DNA of 64,000 nt, taken from NCBI GenBank assembly GCA_021496925.1, contig CP053915.1:2356001-2420000 (forward strand), read 5' to 3'. Source of the stretch: Acidovorax sp. YS12. Lineage in GTDB: Bacteria > Pseudomonadota > Gammaproteobacteria > Burkholderiales > Burkholderiaceae_C. Of the stretch, positions 28,492-36,961 are shown piece by piece. The position numbers and the translations under genes are program-made. Under the pieces are notes generated by a model, which saw nothing but the letters and a program-made list of their open reading frames with translations, had not been told where the DNA came from and made no database searches. Position 1 is the stretch's first letter; each line of letters begins with the position of its first letter.

Positions 28492-29033
28492 TTTTTCCCC
28501 TCTTGCAAATCAAGCGTTGCCTGACGTTCCACCCAATCCCCGGATGCATCCTGAACGATTTCCCGGAGCTGGACTGCATTTTCGGTAATCTTCACAATCT
28601 TCCCGTAATTCAATCCAAGGTAGTTCCCAAGCTTCACGGGATAAATAAGGCCATCCACCTTCAACAAAGCAGTCGGCCCGCTCGCTTTGTCAAGATACCC
28701 GACCATAGCCATCGTATCCAGAGGAAATGCCTCCAACGGCTCCTTGCGGCGCGCCATCTCAGGTGCAATCAACGCAGCGTTCGAAGCAATCTGCGCTGAA
28801 TCGCGTCGCAATGCTTGGGTCAGTCTTGCAGCAGCGAACGGATCCAGCGCCCCGTCACCGCCATACCCCTGCGGCTTAAAATCTTTAGGCTCCGTCAGCG
28901 GGGTAACCCGTGGCCGGGCAGCTGCCCGCTGTTCAGCAATCCATTCCTGCAGCTCCTCTTCTCCAGACGTCCCACAGGCTGTCAGCAGCGCCAGCAAACC
29001 GAAGAGCAAACTTACTTTAAAGAAGCGGTTCAT
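28488..29033 (-). CDS. pilP: Type IV pilus inner-membrane lipoprotein
   Basis: A 181-residue lipoprotein (LLFGLLALLTAC, lipidated Cys about residue 20) that links the PilNO inner-membrane complex to PilQ. After a Pro-rich linker a compact C-terminal beta domain (GYLDKASGPTALLKVDGLIYPVKLG as its hallmark, given in part: VDGLIYPVKLGNYLG) is visible. It overlaps both neighbours by four bases, as expected in pilMNOPQ. Confidence 0.96.
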   Translation of the reverse strand: MNRFFKVSLLFGLLALLTACGTSGEEELQEWIAEQRAAARPRVTPLTEPKDFKPQGYGGDGALDPFAAARLTQALRRDSAQIASNAALIAPEMARRKEPLEAFPLDTMAMVGYLDKASGPTALLKVDGLIYPVKLGNYLGLNYGKIVKITENAVQLREIVQDASGDWVERQATLDLQEGKK

Positions 29034-29710
29034 TTCTTCTTCCCCTCAGTCGCTTTGCGCTGCGCTTGGATTTCTTCAGAATCCAAATATCGGAAGGTGC
29101 GTGCGGTGGCGTCCAAGGCCAGCATTCCCGAGGCATCTTTGGTTGTAGGTGCCAGCGATAAGTTATTGAGGGTAACGATGCGTGACAAATGGGCAATATC
29201 CGAGGCAAAAGCGCCAATGTCATGGTATTTACCCGTCACCCGGACGGCAATCGGCAATTCCGCATAATAGTCACGCACAACCACTTGCCCAGGGCGGAAG
29301 AGTTCAAATTGCAAGCTACGACCCAAGCCCGCTTGGTTGATATCGGAAAGCAATGCTGCCATTTCCGCCTTGCTGGGCAGCTGCTTTTCCAGTTGAATCA
29401 CGTATTGCTGGATCTGCTCGCGCTGCTTCTTCAACAAGTCGAGGCTCACCGCTTTTTGTAGCTTCTTTTGGTAATCGTCTCGCAAGGTTGCTTCCTTGGC
29501 ACGCTCCGCTTCCAGTTCTACTTCGTAATCAGACAGCAAAGTGAACCACAAAGCGGCAGCGACGCCAATCGCAATCATTGCGCACAAAAATACACGCGGA
29601 ATGATGGGCCACAGTGATGGATCCTTAGGATCCAAATTTGTGAACTGGCGCTGCACTTGCTGCGCCAGTTCGGCCACATTGATAGAGGGAAGTTTGTCTT
29701 TCTTGGCCAT
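29030..29710 (-). CDS. pilO: Type IV pilus alignment protein PilO
   Basis: A 226-residue bitopic inner-membrane protein: short cytoplasmic tail, one membrane helix (about residues 40-60, VFLCAMIAIGVAAALWFTLL), a coiled coil (65-110) and a periplasmic ferredoxin-like domain. It pairs with PilN. PilO starts 8 nt after the pilN stop and overlaps pilP by ATGA. Confidence 0.95.
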   Translation of the reverse strand: MAKKDKLPSINVAELAQQVQRQFTNLDPKDPSLWPIIPRVFLCAMIAIGVAAALWFTLLSDYEVELEAERAKEATLRDDYQKKLQKAVSLDLLKKQREQIQQYVIQLEKQLPSKAEMAALLSDINQAGLGRSLQFELFRPGQVVVRDYYAELPIAVRVTGKYHDIGAFASDIAHLSRIVTLNNLSLAPTTKDASGMLALDATARTFRYLDSEEIQAQRKATEGKKK

Positions 29711-29718
29711 GTATCCCC

Positions 29719-30330
29719 CTATTTGCCACCGCCAGCAGCACTGGCAGCATCGGCGGCTTTCTGCGCTTCACTGGTGCGCATCAGGCGAAAACGCAGATTG
29801 AAGGAAGCGACACGACGCTGGTCGCGCGGCGTCAACGCGACATTGGCAGCAACGATCTCCACCAGTTCAGGCTTGGAAATCCATGGCGTGTTGTCGGCAA
29901 GATTGCGCAGCATCTCTGACACGCGCTCGTTCGACTGGGCCATCCCCTGCATGGCAACGACTTGGTCCGTTTGCTTGAGGCTGGTGATATAGACACCGTC
30001 GGGCAACTGCTTGACAAGTTCGTTCAACAAATGAACGGGCAGGTTGCGGTCGGACTGGAGATCCTCCACCGCCTTTTGCCGTGCACGCAGCGCAGTAATT
30101 TCGTCCTCAATCGTGGCAATCTCTTTGATCTGCCCTTCCAAGACCTTGATCTCGCCCGCCAAAAAGTTATTGCGCTGCTGCTGCTGCTCGATCATGGCCT
30201 GGAACCATGAATAGATACCTCCCGCAATCAAGAGGCCAACCAGGAAAGAGGCAAACATCGTCGCCTGGAACATCTCCTTGCGACGTTTGCGCGCGGCCTC
30301 GCGGTGCGGTAACAGATTGATCAGGATCAC
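29719..30330 (-). CDS. pilN: Type IV pilus assembly protein PilN
   Basis: A 203-residue bitopic protein. The conserved cytoplasmic N-terminus INLLPHREAARKRRKE binds PilM; the membrane helix is at about 23-42, followed by a coiled coil (ALRARQKAVEDLQ) and a periplasmic ferredoxin-like domain. Overlaps the pilM stop by ATGA. Confidence 0.96.
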   Translation of the reverse strand: MILINLLPHREAARKRRKEMFQATMFASFLVGLLIAGGIYSWFQAMIEQQQQRNNFLAGEIKVLEGQIKEIATIEDEITALRARQKAVEDLQSDRNLPVHLLNELVKQLPDGVYITSLKQTDQVVAMQGMAQSNERVSEMLRNLADNTPWISKPELVEIVAANVALTPRDQRRVASFNLRFRLMRTSEAQKAADAASAAGGGK

Positions 30331-31406
30331 TGCAAGAACCTCCGCATGGCCAAGCCACAGGACGTGAGGTATGAGGGCGCTTCACGTACCATTTTTTTCA
30401 GCCGCACACCACTGCCGATCTCCATGCCATCAAACGGGTTGATCGTGCTGCAGGCAAAGCCAGTTTGCTGGGTCACCGCTTCGGTTAAACCCGCCAAAGG
30501 TGCCGAGCCTCCGGCGAGCATGATGTGATCGATCCGGTTGTACGGTGTGCTGGTAAAGAAGAACTGCAGCGCCCGGCCAATTTCCTGCGCCAGACTCTCG
30601 ACAAAAGGACGCAGCACTGCCGACTGGTAGTCGTCTGGCAGTTCTCCGCTGCGCTTCTTGGCTTCTGCCTCCTCCGTGGAAAAACCATACTGGCGCACGA
30701 TGAGTTGAGTGAGTTGCGCCCCCCCAAAAGCCTGGTCTCTGTCGTAAAGCACCTCGTCATTGCGCATGACCTGCATGCTTGTGGTCAGTGCACCAACCTC
30801 GAACAATGCCACCAGTGCATCCACCCCCTTGTTGGGCAGCGCCTCGATGAGGCGCCCCGTGGCCAACCGGGCTGCGTTGGATTCAATATCCAGGATGACT
30901 GGCTTCAGGCCCGCGGCCTCTGCCAGACCCTGGCGGTCTTGCACTTTCTCACGCCGCGAAGCTGCGATGATCACATCGACGTCGCCAGGCGAGTTCTTGG
31001 TCGGCCCGATCACGCAAAAATCCAGACTCACTTCCTCCAGCGAGAAAGGGATGTACTGGTTGGCCTCGGACTCGACCTGGACTTCGAGTTCCTGCTCGGT
31101 CATTCCACCCGGCAAGGAAATGCGCTTGGTGATGACCGCAGACGGCGGAAGTGCCAAGGCGACGTTTTTGGTGCGCGTGCCGCTCTTCTTCACCAGACGA
31201 CGCAGCGCCTCTGCGACTTCATCGAATTTTTCGATGTTGCCATCCGTGATCCAGCCGCGCTCCAAGGGCTCGATCGCACAGCGTTCAAGCACCAGCGCAC
31301 CGGCCTTGTCGCGCCCCAACTCGACCAGCTTGACGCTTGAGGAGCTGATGTCGATACCCAGCAGCGGCGCGGGCTGGCGACTGAACAAAGTCCCCATTGA
31401 GATCAA
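30327..31406 (-). CDS. pilM: Type IV pilus actin-like ATPase PilM
   Basis: A 359-residue cytoplasmic actin-like protein that binds the PilN N-terminus. Phosphate-binding LLGIDISSSSVKLVEL (about 14-29), a central FEVGALTTSMQVM segment and the adenosine motif MLAGGSAPLAGL (about 295-306) are visible. Two starts are possible: TTG at 31406, which has GGAGG/AGGG six nt upstream, and ATG at 31397, whose spacing is less good. I give the TTG start because of the Shine-Dalgarno position; the protein differs by only three residues. First gene of pilMNOPQ. Confidence 0.95.
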   Translation of the reverse strand: MISMGTLFSRQPAPLLGIDISSSSVKLVELGRDKAGALVLERCAIEPLERGWITDGNIEKFDEVAEALRRLVKKSGTRTKNVALALPPSAVITKRISLPGGMTEQELEVQVESEANQYIPFSLEEVSLDFCVIGPTKNSPGDVDVIIAASRREKVQDRQGLAEAAGLKPVILDIESNAARLATGRLIEALPNKGVDALVALFEVGALTTSMQVMRNDEVLYDRDQAFGGAQLTQLIVRQYGFSTEEAEAKKRSGELPDDYQSAVLRPFVESLAQEIGRALQFFFTSTPYNRIDHIMLAGGSAPLAGLTEAVTQQTGFACSTINPFDGMEIGSGVRLKKMVREAPSYLTSCGLAMRRFLQ

Positions 31407-31462
31407 GATTGGCCCTCCGAAATGTGCGCAGGAAGCGCAGCGATACTTAATACTTCACATGA

Positions 31463-31492
31463 ATACTATCAGTAAGATAGTTATCCAACCAA
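31463..31492 (-). promoter_or_regulatory. Candidate sigma-70 promoter for pilMNOPQ
   Basis: On the minus strand TTGGTT (31492-31487), 18-bp spacer, TAGTAT (31468-31463) preceded by TG one base away (extended -10). About 60 nt upstream of pilM. Read by eye only. Confidence 0.45.
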
Positions 31493-31617
31493 GATTTTCA
31501 GACTGGCGCGCTGCGCCAGACGTTGTCAAAAGCAGACGTTGGACAAAACCTCCCTATGCCCCTGGCAACTGCTTCAGAGCACCGCGCAGCCGCCCGACGG
31601 CACAAAGGAGACGTTTT

Positions 31618-31623
31618 TATAAT
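31618..31623 (+). promoter_or_regulatory. Candidate -10 box for mrcA
   Basis: A perfect TATAAT 27 nt before the mrcA ATG. No matching -35 at the right distance (CGACGG), so promoter strength is uncertain. Confidence 0.35.
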
Positions 31624-31649
31624 GCCTTTCCTTTGCTGCCAAGCGCGCC

Positions 31650-34046
31650 ATGCCCCCCTCTCAAGCCCCGGAAAAAAACACGTCAGCACGTACAAAAGCG
31701 CGCACCTCTTGGCCACGCTGGCTCCTCAAAGGCCTGTTCTGGATCGCGGGCTTGGCCACCGCAGGGGCCTTGGCACTGGCCCTCACTATCGCTGTGGCGT
31801 TGGCTATGGCATATCCGAATTTGCCCGATGTCTCCGACCTTGCAGACTACCGGCCCAAGCTGCCGATGCGCGTGTACTCCGCCGAAGGCGCACTGCTGGG
31901 CGAATTTGGCGAGGAGCGGCGCAACCTGACTCCGATCGATGACATCCCGCAGGTCATGAAGGATGCCGTGCTGGCGATCGAAGACTCCCGCTTCTTCGAG
32001 CACGGCGGGGTGGACTACAAAGGCCTGTTGCGTGCCGCGCTCGCCAACCTGGGCAAGGCCAAGAGCCAGGGCGCCTCCACCATCACCATGCAGGTGGCGC
32101 GGAATGTGTACCTTTCCTCAGAGAAAACATTCACGCGTAAAATTTACGAAATATTACTCACATTCAAACTCGAACATCTGCTTACGAAAAACCAGATCCT
32201 CGAGATTTACATGAACCAGATTTACCTGGGCAACCGCGCTTACGGGTTTGCCGCGGCAGCCGAAACGTATTTCGGCAAGCCGCTTAAATCCATCTCCGTT
32301 GCCGAGGCCGCCATGCTGGCGGGCCTGCCCAAGGCACCTTCCGCCTACAACCCCATCAGCAACCCCAAGCGCGCACGTGCGCGCCAGCTCTACATCATCG
32401 AACGGATGGAGGAAAACGGCTTCATCACCGGTCTGCAGGCACAGGAAGCCAAGCAGGAAAATCTCAAGATCCGCACCAATGCGAACAGCACGCGCGTGCA
32501 TGCCGAGTACGTGGCCGAAATGGCGCGTCAGTTGATCTTTGCACAATACGGCAACGAGGCCTACACGCGCGGCCTCAACGTCTATACCACGCTGCGGGCA
32601 AGCGAGCAGGACGTTGCCTACCAAGCGCTGCGCCGGGGCATCATGGATTACGAGCGGCGCCAGCACTACCGCGGCCCGGAACAGTTCATCCAGTTGCCCA
32701 CGTCGGCCGAGGACGCCGAGGATGCCATCGACGATGCCCTGGCCAACCACCCAGACAACGGCGACCTGCTGGCCGCGGTGGTGCTGGACGCCAGCCCGCG
32801 CAGGATCATGGCCGCGCGCGCCGACGGAGAACAGATCGAGATCACGGGCGATGGGCTCAAGCCTGCGCAGTCGGGCCTGAGCGACAAGGCGCCGCCCAAC
32901 ATCAAGATCCGGCGCGGTGCCGTGATCCGCGTGGCCAAGACCGTCAAGAACACGTGGGAAATCACGCAGCTTCCGCAGGTGGAGGGCGCGTTCATCGCGC
33001 TGGACCCACGCGACGGTGCGATCCATGCCCTGGTCGGTGGCTTCGACTTCGACAAGAACAAGTTCAACCATGTGACGCAAGCCTGGCGCCAACCGGGGTC
33101 GAGCTTCAAGCCCTTCATCTATTCCGCCGCCCTGGAGAAGGGCTTCACCCCCGCCACCGTGGTCAACGATGCCCCGCTGTTCTTCGATGCCGGCACGACC
33201 GGCGGTCAGGCCTGGGAGCCGAAGAACTACGACGGCAAGTACGACGGCCCCATGACCCTGCGCACCGGCCTGGCCAAATCGAAGAACATGATTTCGATCC
33301 GCGTCCTGCAGGCCGTAGGCCCGAAAACGGCGCAGGAATGGGCCAGCCGCTTCGGCTTCGACGCCGACAAGCACCCGCCCTACCTGACCATGGCGCTGGG
33401 CGCGGGCTCGGTCACGCCGATGCAGATGGCAACGGCCTATTCGGTGTTCGCCAACGGCGGCTACCGCGTCACCCCCTGGCTCATCACCCGTGTGACGGAC
33501 CACAAGGGCCGGGCGCTTTCCGAGTTCACGCCACCACCGTTGGCCGAGCAGCCGCGCGCCATCGATGCACGCAACGCTTTCGTCATGGACAGCCTGCTGC
33601 AGGAAGTCACGCGCGCCGGCACCGCAGCCCGTGCCCAGGCCACGCTGAAGCGCCCGGACCTGTACGGCAAGACCGGAACGACGAACGACTCCGTGGATGC
33701 ATGGTTTGCCGGCTTCCAGCCCACCCTGACGGCAGTGACCTGGATTGGCTACGACCAGCCACGCAATCTGGGCAGCCGCGAGACCGGCGGGGGGTTGAGC
33801 CTCCCCATCTGGATCAGCTTCATGGAAAAGGCCCTCAAAGGCGTTCCCGTGGCAGAAACCGCCGTGCCGCCTGGGGTGGTCAACGTAGGCGGTGAATGGT
33901 TCTATGAGGAATACGCCCGCAATGCAGGAGTCGCCAACCTGGGCCTAAACGATGGCGGGGCAGCGGCGAGTGGTGCCGCGCCTGGCCAGGTTGCCCCCCC
34001 GGCCCCCGAGGAGCGCAACCGTATTCTTGACCTGTTCCGCAACTGA
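31650..34046 (+). CDS. mrcA: Penicillin-binding protein 1A
   Basis: A 798-residue bifunctional class A PBP. One membrane anchor (about 26-54) is followed by the GT51 glycosyltransferase (catalytic Glu in LAIEDSRFFEHGGVDYKG, about 105-122; GASTITMQVARN), an OB-like insert and the transpeptidase with SSFK in QPGSSFKPF (about 489-497), SKN and the KTG in YGKTGTTNDSVDAWFAG (about 670-686). It polymerises and cross-links peptidoglycan. Divergent from pilM, the normal betaproteobacterial arrangement. Confidence 0.97.
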   Translation: MPPSQAPEKNTSARTKARTSWPRWLLKGLFWIAGLATAGALALALTIAVALAMAYPNLPDVSDLADYRPKLPMRVYSAEGALLGEFGEERRNLTPIDDIPQVMKDAVLAIEDSRFFEHGGVDYKGLLRAALANLGKAKSQGASTITMQVARNVYLSSEKTFTRKIYEILLTFKLEHLLTKNQILEIYMNQIYLGNRAYGFAAAAETYFGKPLKSISVAEAAMLAGLPKAPSAYNPISNPKRARARQLYIIERMEENGFITGLQAQEAKQENLKIRTNANSTRVHAEYVAEMARQLIFAQYGNEAYTRGLNVYTTLRASEQDVAYQALRRGIMDYERRQHYRGPEQFIQLPTSAEDAEDAIDDALANHPDNGDLLAAVVLDASPRRIMAARADGEQIEITGDGLKPAQSGLSDKAPPNIKIRRGAVIRVAKTVKNTWEITQLPQVEGAFIALDPRDGAIHALVGGFDFDKNKFNHVTQAWRQPGSSFKPFIYSAALEKGFTPATVVNDAPLFFDAGTTGGQAWEPKNYDGKYDGPMTLRTGLAKSKNMISIRVLQAVGPKTAQEWASRFGFDADKHPPYLTMALGAGSVTPMQMATAYSVFANGGYRVTPWLITRVTDHKGRALSEFTPPPLAEQPRAIDARNAFVMDSLLQEVTRAGTAARAQATLKRPDLYGKTGTTNDSVDAWFAGFQPTLTAVTWIGYDQPRNLGSRETGGGLSLPIWISFMEKALKGVPVAETAVPPGVVNVGGEWFYEEYARNAGVANLGLNDGGAAASGAAPGQVAPPAPEERNRILDLFRN

Positions 34047-34054
34047 GGTTCACG

Positions 34055-34081
34055 CCCGGCCCGTCCATCAGTCGGGCCGGG
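34055..34081. terminator. Hairpin between mrcA and cyaY
   Basis: Perfect 9-bp stem CCCGGCCCG / CGGGCCGGG with a 9-nt loop between convergent genes. No T-tract. Confidence 0.5.
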
Positions 34082-34086
34082 AACGA

Positions 34087-34416
34087 TCAGGCGGTAAAAA
34101 CCAGTGCCTGTCCCGCTTGCTCGCTCGCGCATTGGCTCAGGTGCGCAAAGAATTCGCCGGCCCCTTTGGTATCCATCCAGCACTGGCCATCGAAACGGTA
34201 GTGAAAGCCGCCCGAACGTGCCGCCATCCAAACCTCGTGCAACGGCTTTTGCAAATTGATCACGATCTGGCTGCGGCTGGCGAAAGTCAGGGTGACCAAG
34301 CCGCCCGAGCGCTGCGCATCCAGGTCCGCGTCGGTTTCTTCGTTGAGGCGGTCGCATGTCTGCTCCACCGCCAGCAGCAGTCGCTCGGCACGGTCCATGA
34401 ATTCAAGGTCGGTCAT
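34087..34416 (-). CDS. cyaY: Frataxin-like iron donor protein
   Basis: A 109-residue frataxin homologue. Acidic N-terminal helix (MTDLEFMDRAERLLLAVEQ) and the sheet motif QIVINLQKPLHEVWMAARSGG followed by GFHYRF and W are typical. It binds iron and modulates Fe-S cluster assembly by IscS. Divergent from lptM with only 11 bases between the start codons. Confidence 0.95.
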   Translation of the reverse strand: MTDLEFMDRAERLLLAVEQTCDRLNEETDADLDAQRSGGLVTLTFASRSQIVINLQKPLHEVWMAARSGGFHYRFDGQCWMDTKGAGEFFAHLSQCASEQAGQALVFTA

Positions 34417-34427
34417 ACAATTTATAT

Positions 34428-34631
34428 ATGTTGAGAGCCACCCAAATTTTAGTCAGGGCGCTTGCCCTTGCTGCCAGTGCGGCGGCCCTCCTCGCAGGCT
34501 GCGGGCAGCGCGGCCCGCTGTACCTGCCCACAGACCCCGCCGCGAACGAGCGCGCCAGCCTCCCGCAATCACTCACGCCTGCCAGCGCCCCCGCCTCCAA
34601 AGGCTCCCCTCCCTCTGCCGATACCCCATGA
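34428..34631 (+). CDS. lptM: LPS translocon maturation chaperone LptM (YifL)
   Basis: A 67-residue lipoprotein: signal peptide with lipobox AALLAGC, then the LptM hallmark GQRGPLYLPTD directly after the Cys. LptM assists disulfide maturation of the outer-membrane LptD/LptE translocon. Its TGA overlaps the lysA ATG (ATGA), the conserved lptM-lysA order. Confidence 0.92.
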   Translation: MLRATQILVRALALAASAAALLAGCGQRGPLYLPTDPAANERASLPQSLTPASAPASKGSPPSADTP

Positions 34632-35905
34632 ACGCTCCCCTCCTGCCTGGCCATCCCCATATGGCCTACCGTGGCACAGACTTGTTTTGCGAGCAGGTTC
34701 GCCTCGCCGACCTGGCACAAGCCCATGGCACCCCGCTGTACGTGTACTCAAAGGCCGCCATGCTCGATGCGCTGGCGGCCTATCAGCGCGGCTTCGCCGG
34801 CCGCAAGGTGCAGATTTGCTATGCCATGAAGGCCAACTCCTCCCTGGCCGTACTGCAGCTCTTTGCGCGCGCGGGCTGCGGCTTCGACATCGTCTCAGGC
34901 GGAGAGCTGGCGCGCGTTCTGGCCGCAGGCGGTGATGCCAGCAAGGTGATCTTCTCTGGCGTCGGCAAGACACGCGCCGAAATGCGCCAAGCGCTTGCCG
35001 CAGGCATCGGCTGCTTCAACGTTGAGAGCGAAGCTGAGCTGGAAGTACTCAACGAGGTGGCGCTGGACATGGGCGCGCAGGCCCCCGTGAGCATCCGCGT
35101 CAATCCCAACGTCGATGCCAAGACCCACCCTTACATCTCCACCGGCCTCAAAGGCAACAAGTTCGGCGTGGCCCATGAGCGCACACTGGCTACCTACCAG
35201 CGTGCTGCTGCGCTGCCAGGCCTGCGTGTCGTGGGCATCGACTGCCACATCGGATCGCAAATCACCGAGGTCAGCCCCTACCTCGACGCCGTGGACCGCG
35301 TGTTGGATCTGGTGCAGGGTATCGAGGCAGCAGGTATCGCCATCCACCACATTGACTTTGGTGGTGGCTTGGGCATTACCTACAACGACGAAACTCCGCC
35401 GGCCGCCGATGCGCTCTGGCAACAGCTGCTGGCCAAGCTCGACGCACGCGGCTATGGCGACCGCCAGTTGATGATCGAGCCCGGCCGTTCCCTGGTGGGC
35501 AATGCCGGCGTTTGCCTGACCGAAGTGCTGTACCTCAAGCCGGGCGAACAAAAGAACTTCTGCATCGTGGATGCCGCCATGAACGACCTGCCGCGCCCCG
35601 CCATGTACGAGGCGTTCCATGGCATCGTTCCTCTGCATGCACGCTCTGGCGCCACCACCACCTACGACGTCGTCGGCCCCGTCTGCGAAAGTGGCGACTG
35701 GCTCGGGCGCGACCGCGCGCTCGCCGTGCACAGCGGCGATCTGCTGGCCGTGCTGTCCGCGGGCGCCTACTGCGCCTCCATGGCCAGCACCTACAACACC
35801 CGGGGCCGCGCGGCAGAGATTCTCGTTGACGGCAGCCAGGCGGTACTCATCCGCCCACGCGAAAGTGTGGCCGACACCTTCAAAAACGAGATACTGCCTT
35901 CGTGA
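34628..35905 (+). CDS. lysA: Diaminopimelate decarboxylase
   Basis: A 425-residue PLP enzyme making L-lysine from meso-diaminopimelate. The PLP lysine is in CYAMKANSSLAVL (about residue 60), HIGSQITE and GGGLGITY form the phosphate-binding region, EPGRSLVGNAG binds PLP/substrate, and CESGDWLGRD carries the catalytic Cys from the partner subunit. Start is the ATG at 34628 overlapping the lptM stop; the frame is open much further upstream but through lptM and cyaY. Confidence 0.97.
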   Translation: MNAPLLPGHPHMAYRGTDLFCEQVRLADLAQAHGTPLYVYSKAAMLDALAAYQRGFAGRKVQICYAMKANSSLAVLQLFARAGCGFDIVSGGELARVLAAGGDASKVIFSGVGKTRAEMRQALAAGIGCFNVESEAELEVLNEVALDMGAQAPVSIRVNPNVDAKTHPYISTGLKGNKFGVAHERTLATYQRAAALPGLRVVGIDCHIGSQITEVSPYLDAVDRVLDLVQGIEAAGIAIHHIDFGGGLGITYNDETPPAADALWQQLLAKLDARGYGDRQLMIEPGRSLVGNAGVCLTEVLYLKPGEQKNFCIVDAAMNDLPRPAMYEAFHGIVPLHARSGATTTYDVVGPVCESGDWLGRDRALAVHSGDLLAVLSAGAYCASMASTYNTRGRAAEILVDGSQAVLIRPRESVADTFKNEILPS

Positions 35906-35931
35906 CAAATAGGTGAAAACCCGGGCTTCGA

Positions 35932-35972
35932 TTGACTCGCATCAAATCAACTTTTGATGCTTGTCATACATT
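35932..35972 (+). promoter_or_regulatory. FNR-type box and -10 upstream of the diiron protein gene
   Basis: TTGACTCGCATCAA (35932-35945) matches the FNR/ANR consensus TTGAT-N4-ATCAA with one mismatch. A possible -10 TACATT lies at 35967-35972, which would put the start of transcription near 35979 and the box centre at about -41, the class II activator position. Confidence 0.5.
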
Positions 35973-36001
35973 AGGGCCATTCTTGCGCTTCCTCCCGCAC
36001 C

Positions 36002-36835
36002 ATGGCCCCGATTGAGCTTTACCGCGACAGCAACCACGCCTGCCTGATGTTCACCGACCTCATTGAAGAGGACGGGCAGGCGATTCAGGCCAACCAGTTT
36101 CTTATCGTCGATGGCGACACCGGCGCCGTCATTGATCCGGGCGGCAACCTGGCATTCAACGAGTTGTTCATGGGCATGGGGCGCTACTTTTCGCCACAGA
36201 AGCTCTCGTACGTGATCGCCTCGCACGCGGACCCCGACATCATTGCCTCGCTCGACCGCTGGCTGACCAGCACCAACGCCACCCTGGTGATCTCGCGCAT
36301 CTGGGAACGCTTTGCCCCCCACTTCACCAAAGCCGGCAAGACCGAGAACCGCGTGATCGGCGTGCCCGACAGCGGCGGTCACCTGCCCCTGGGGCGCCAT
36401 GAACTGGTACTGTTGCCCGCGCACTTCATGCACTCGGAAGGCAATTTCCATTTCTATGACCCGGTCAGCCGCATCCTCTTCACCGGCGACCTGGGCGTGT
36501 CGCTCACCACCGGCGCCGAAGCGCGCGTGCCCGTGACGGACCTGGCGGCACATATCCCGCGCATGGAAGGCTTCCACCGCCGCTACATGGTCTCCAACAA
36601 GATTCTGCGGCTGTGGGTGCGCATGGCGCGGCAGCTCGACATTGCCATGCTCGTGCCACAGCACGGCGCGCCGATCCTGGGCAAGCCCGCCATCAACGCC
36701 TTCTTCGACTGGCTGGAAAACCTGCCATGCGGCATTGATCTGTTCGACGAGCGGGCTTACCAAGTCCCCACGGGCCACATCGACCCGGTAACGCGCCAGA
36801 TGCGCGCGCCGCTGCGCCCGGCCCAGGCGGCCTGA
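36002..36835 (+). CDS. Metallo-beta-lactamase-fold diiron protein (ODP-like)
   Basis: A 277-residue cytoplasmic protein with a metallo-beta-lactamase fold of the flavodiiron/oxygen-binding diiron protein type, without a flavodoxin domain. Candidate metal ligands: SHADPDI (H-x-D-x-D variant of HxHxDH, about 75-81), AHFMHSEGNF (His), LFTGDLG (Asp) and PQHGAPI (His). In the ODP family such proteins bind O2 and act as oxygen sensors beside signalling proteins. Monocistronic, with an FNR-type box upstream, which fits a role in low oxygen. A terminator follows. The exact function is inference. Confidence 0.8.
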   Translation: MAPIELYRDSNHACLMFTDLIEEDGQAIQANQFLIVDGDTGAVIDPGGNLAFNELFMGMGRYFSPQKLSYVIASHADPDIIASLDRWLTSTNATLVISRIWERFAPHFTKAGKTENRVIGVPDSGGHLPLGRHELVLLPAHFMHSEGNFHFYDPVSRILFTGDLGVSLTTGAEARVPVTDLAAHIPRMEGFHRRYMVSNKILRLWVRMARQLDIAMLVPQHGAPILGKPAINAFFDWLENLPCGIDLFDERAYQVPTGHIDPVTRQMRAPLRPAQAA

Positions 36836-36856
36836 TCCAGGCAGCCCAAGAAATTT

Positions 36857-36906
36857 AATCAAATACGCCTCTAGCCCTTATCCAGCAAGCGCTAGCAACT
36901 ATCAAA
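36857..36906 (+). repeat. Dispersed hairpin repeat, copy 9
   Basis: ATCAAATACGCCTCTAGCCC then TTATCCAGCAAGCGCTAGCA. Near-consensus copy between two convergent genes. Confidence 0.8.
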
Positions 36907-36914
36907 AGAATAAT

Positions 36915-36943
36915 AAAAAGGCCCTGCACTGCAGGGCCTTTTT
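36915..36943. terminator. Bidirectional rho-independent terminator
   Basis: Stem AAAAAGGCCCTGC / GCAGGGCCTTTTT, perfect, with A and T runs suiting both directions; lies between the convergent diiron protein gene and ccsB. Confidence 0.88.
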
Positions 36944-36961
36944 ATTGCCGAAGCACATGCC

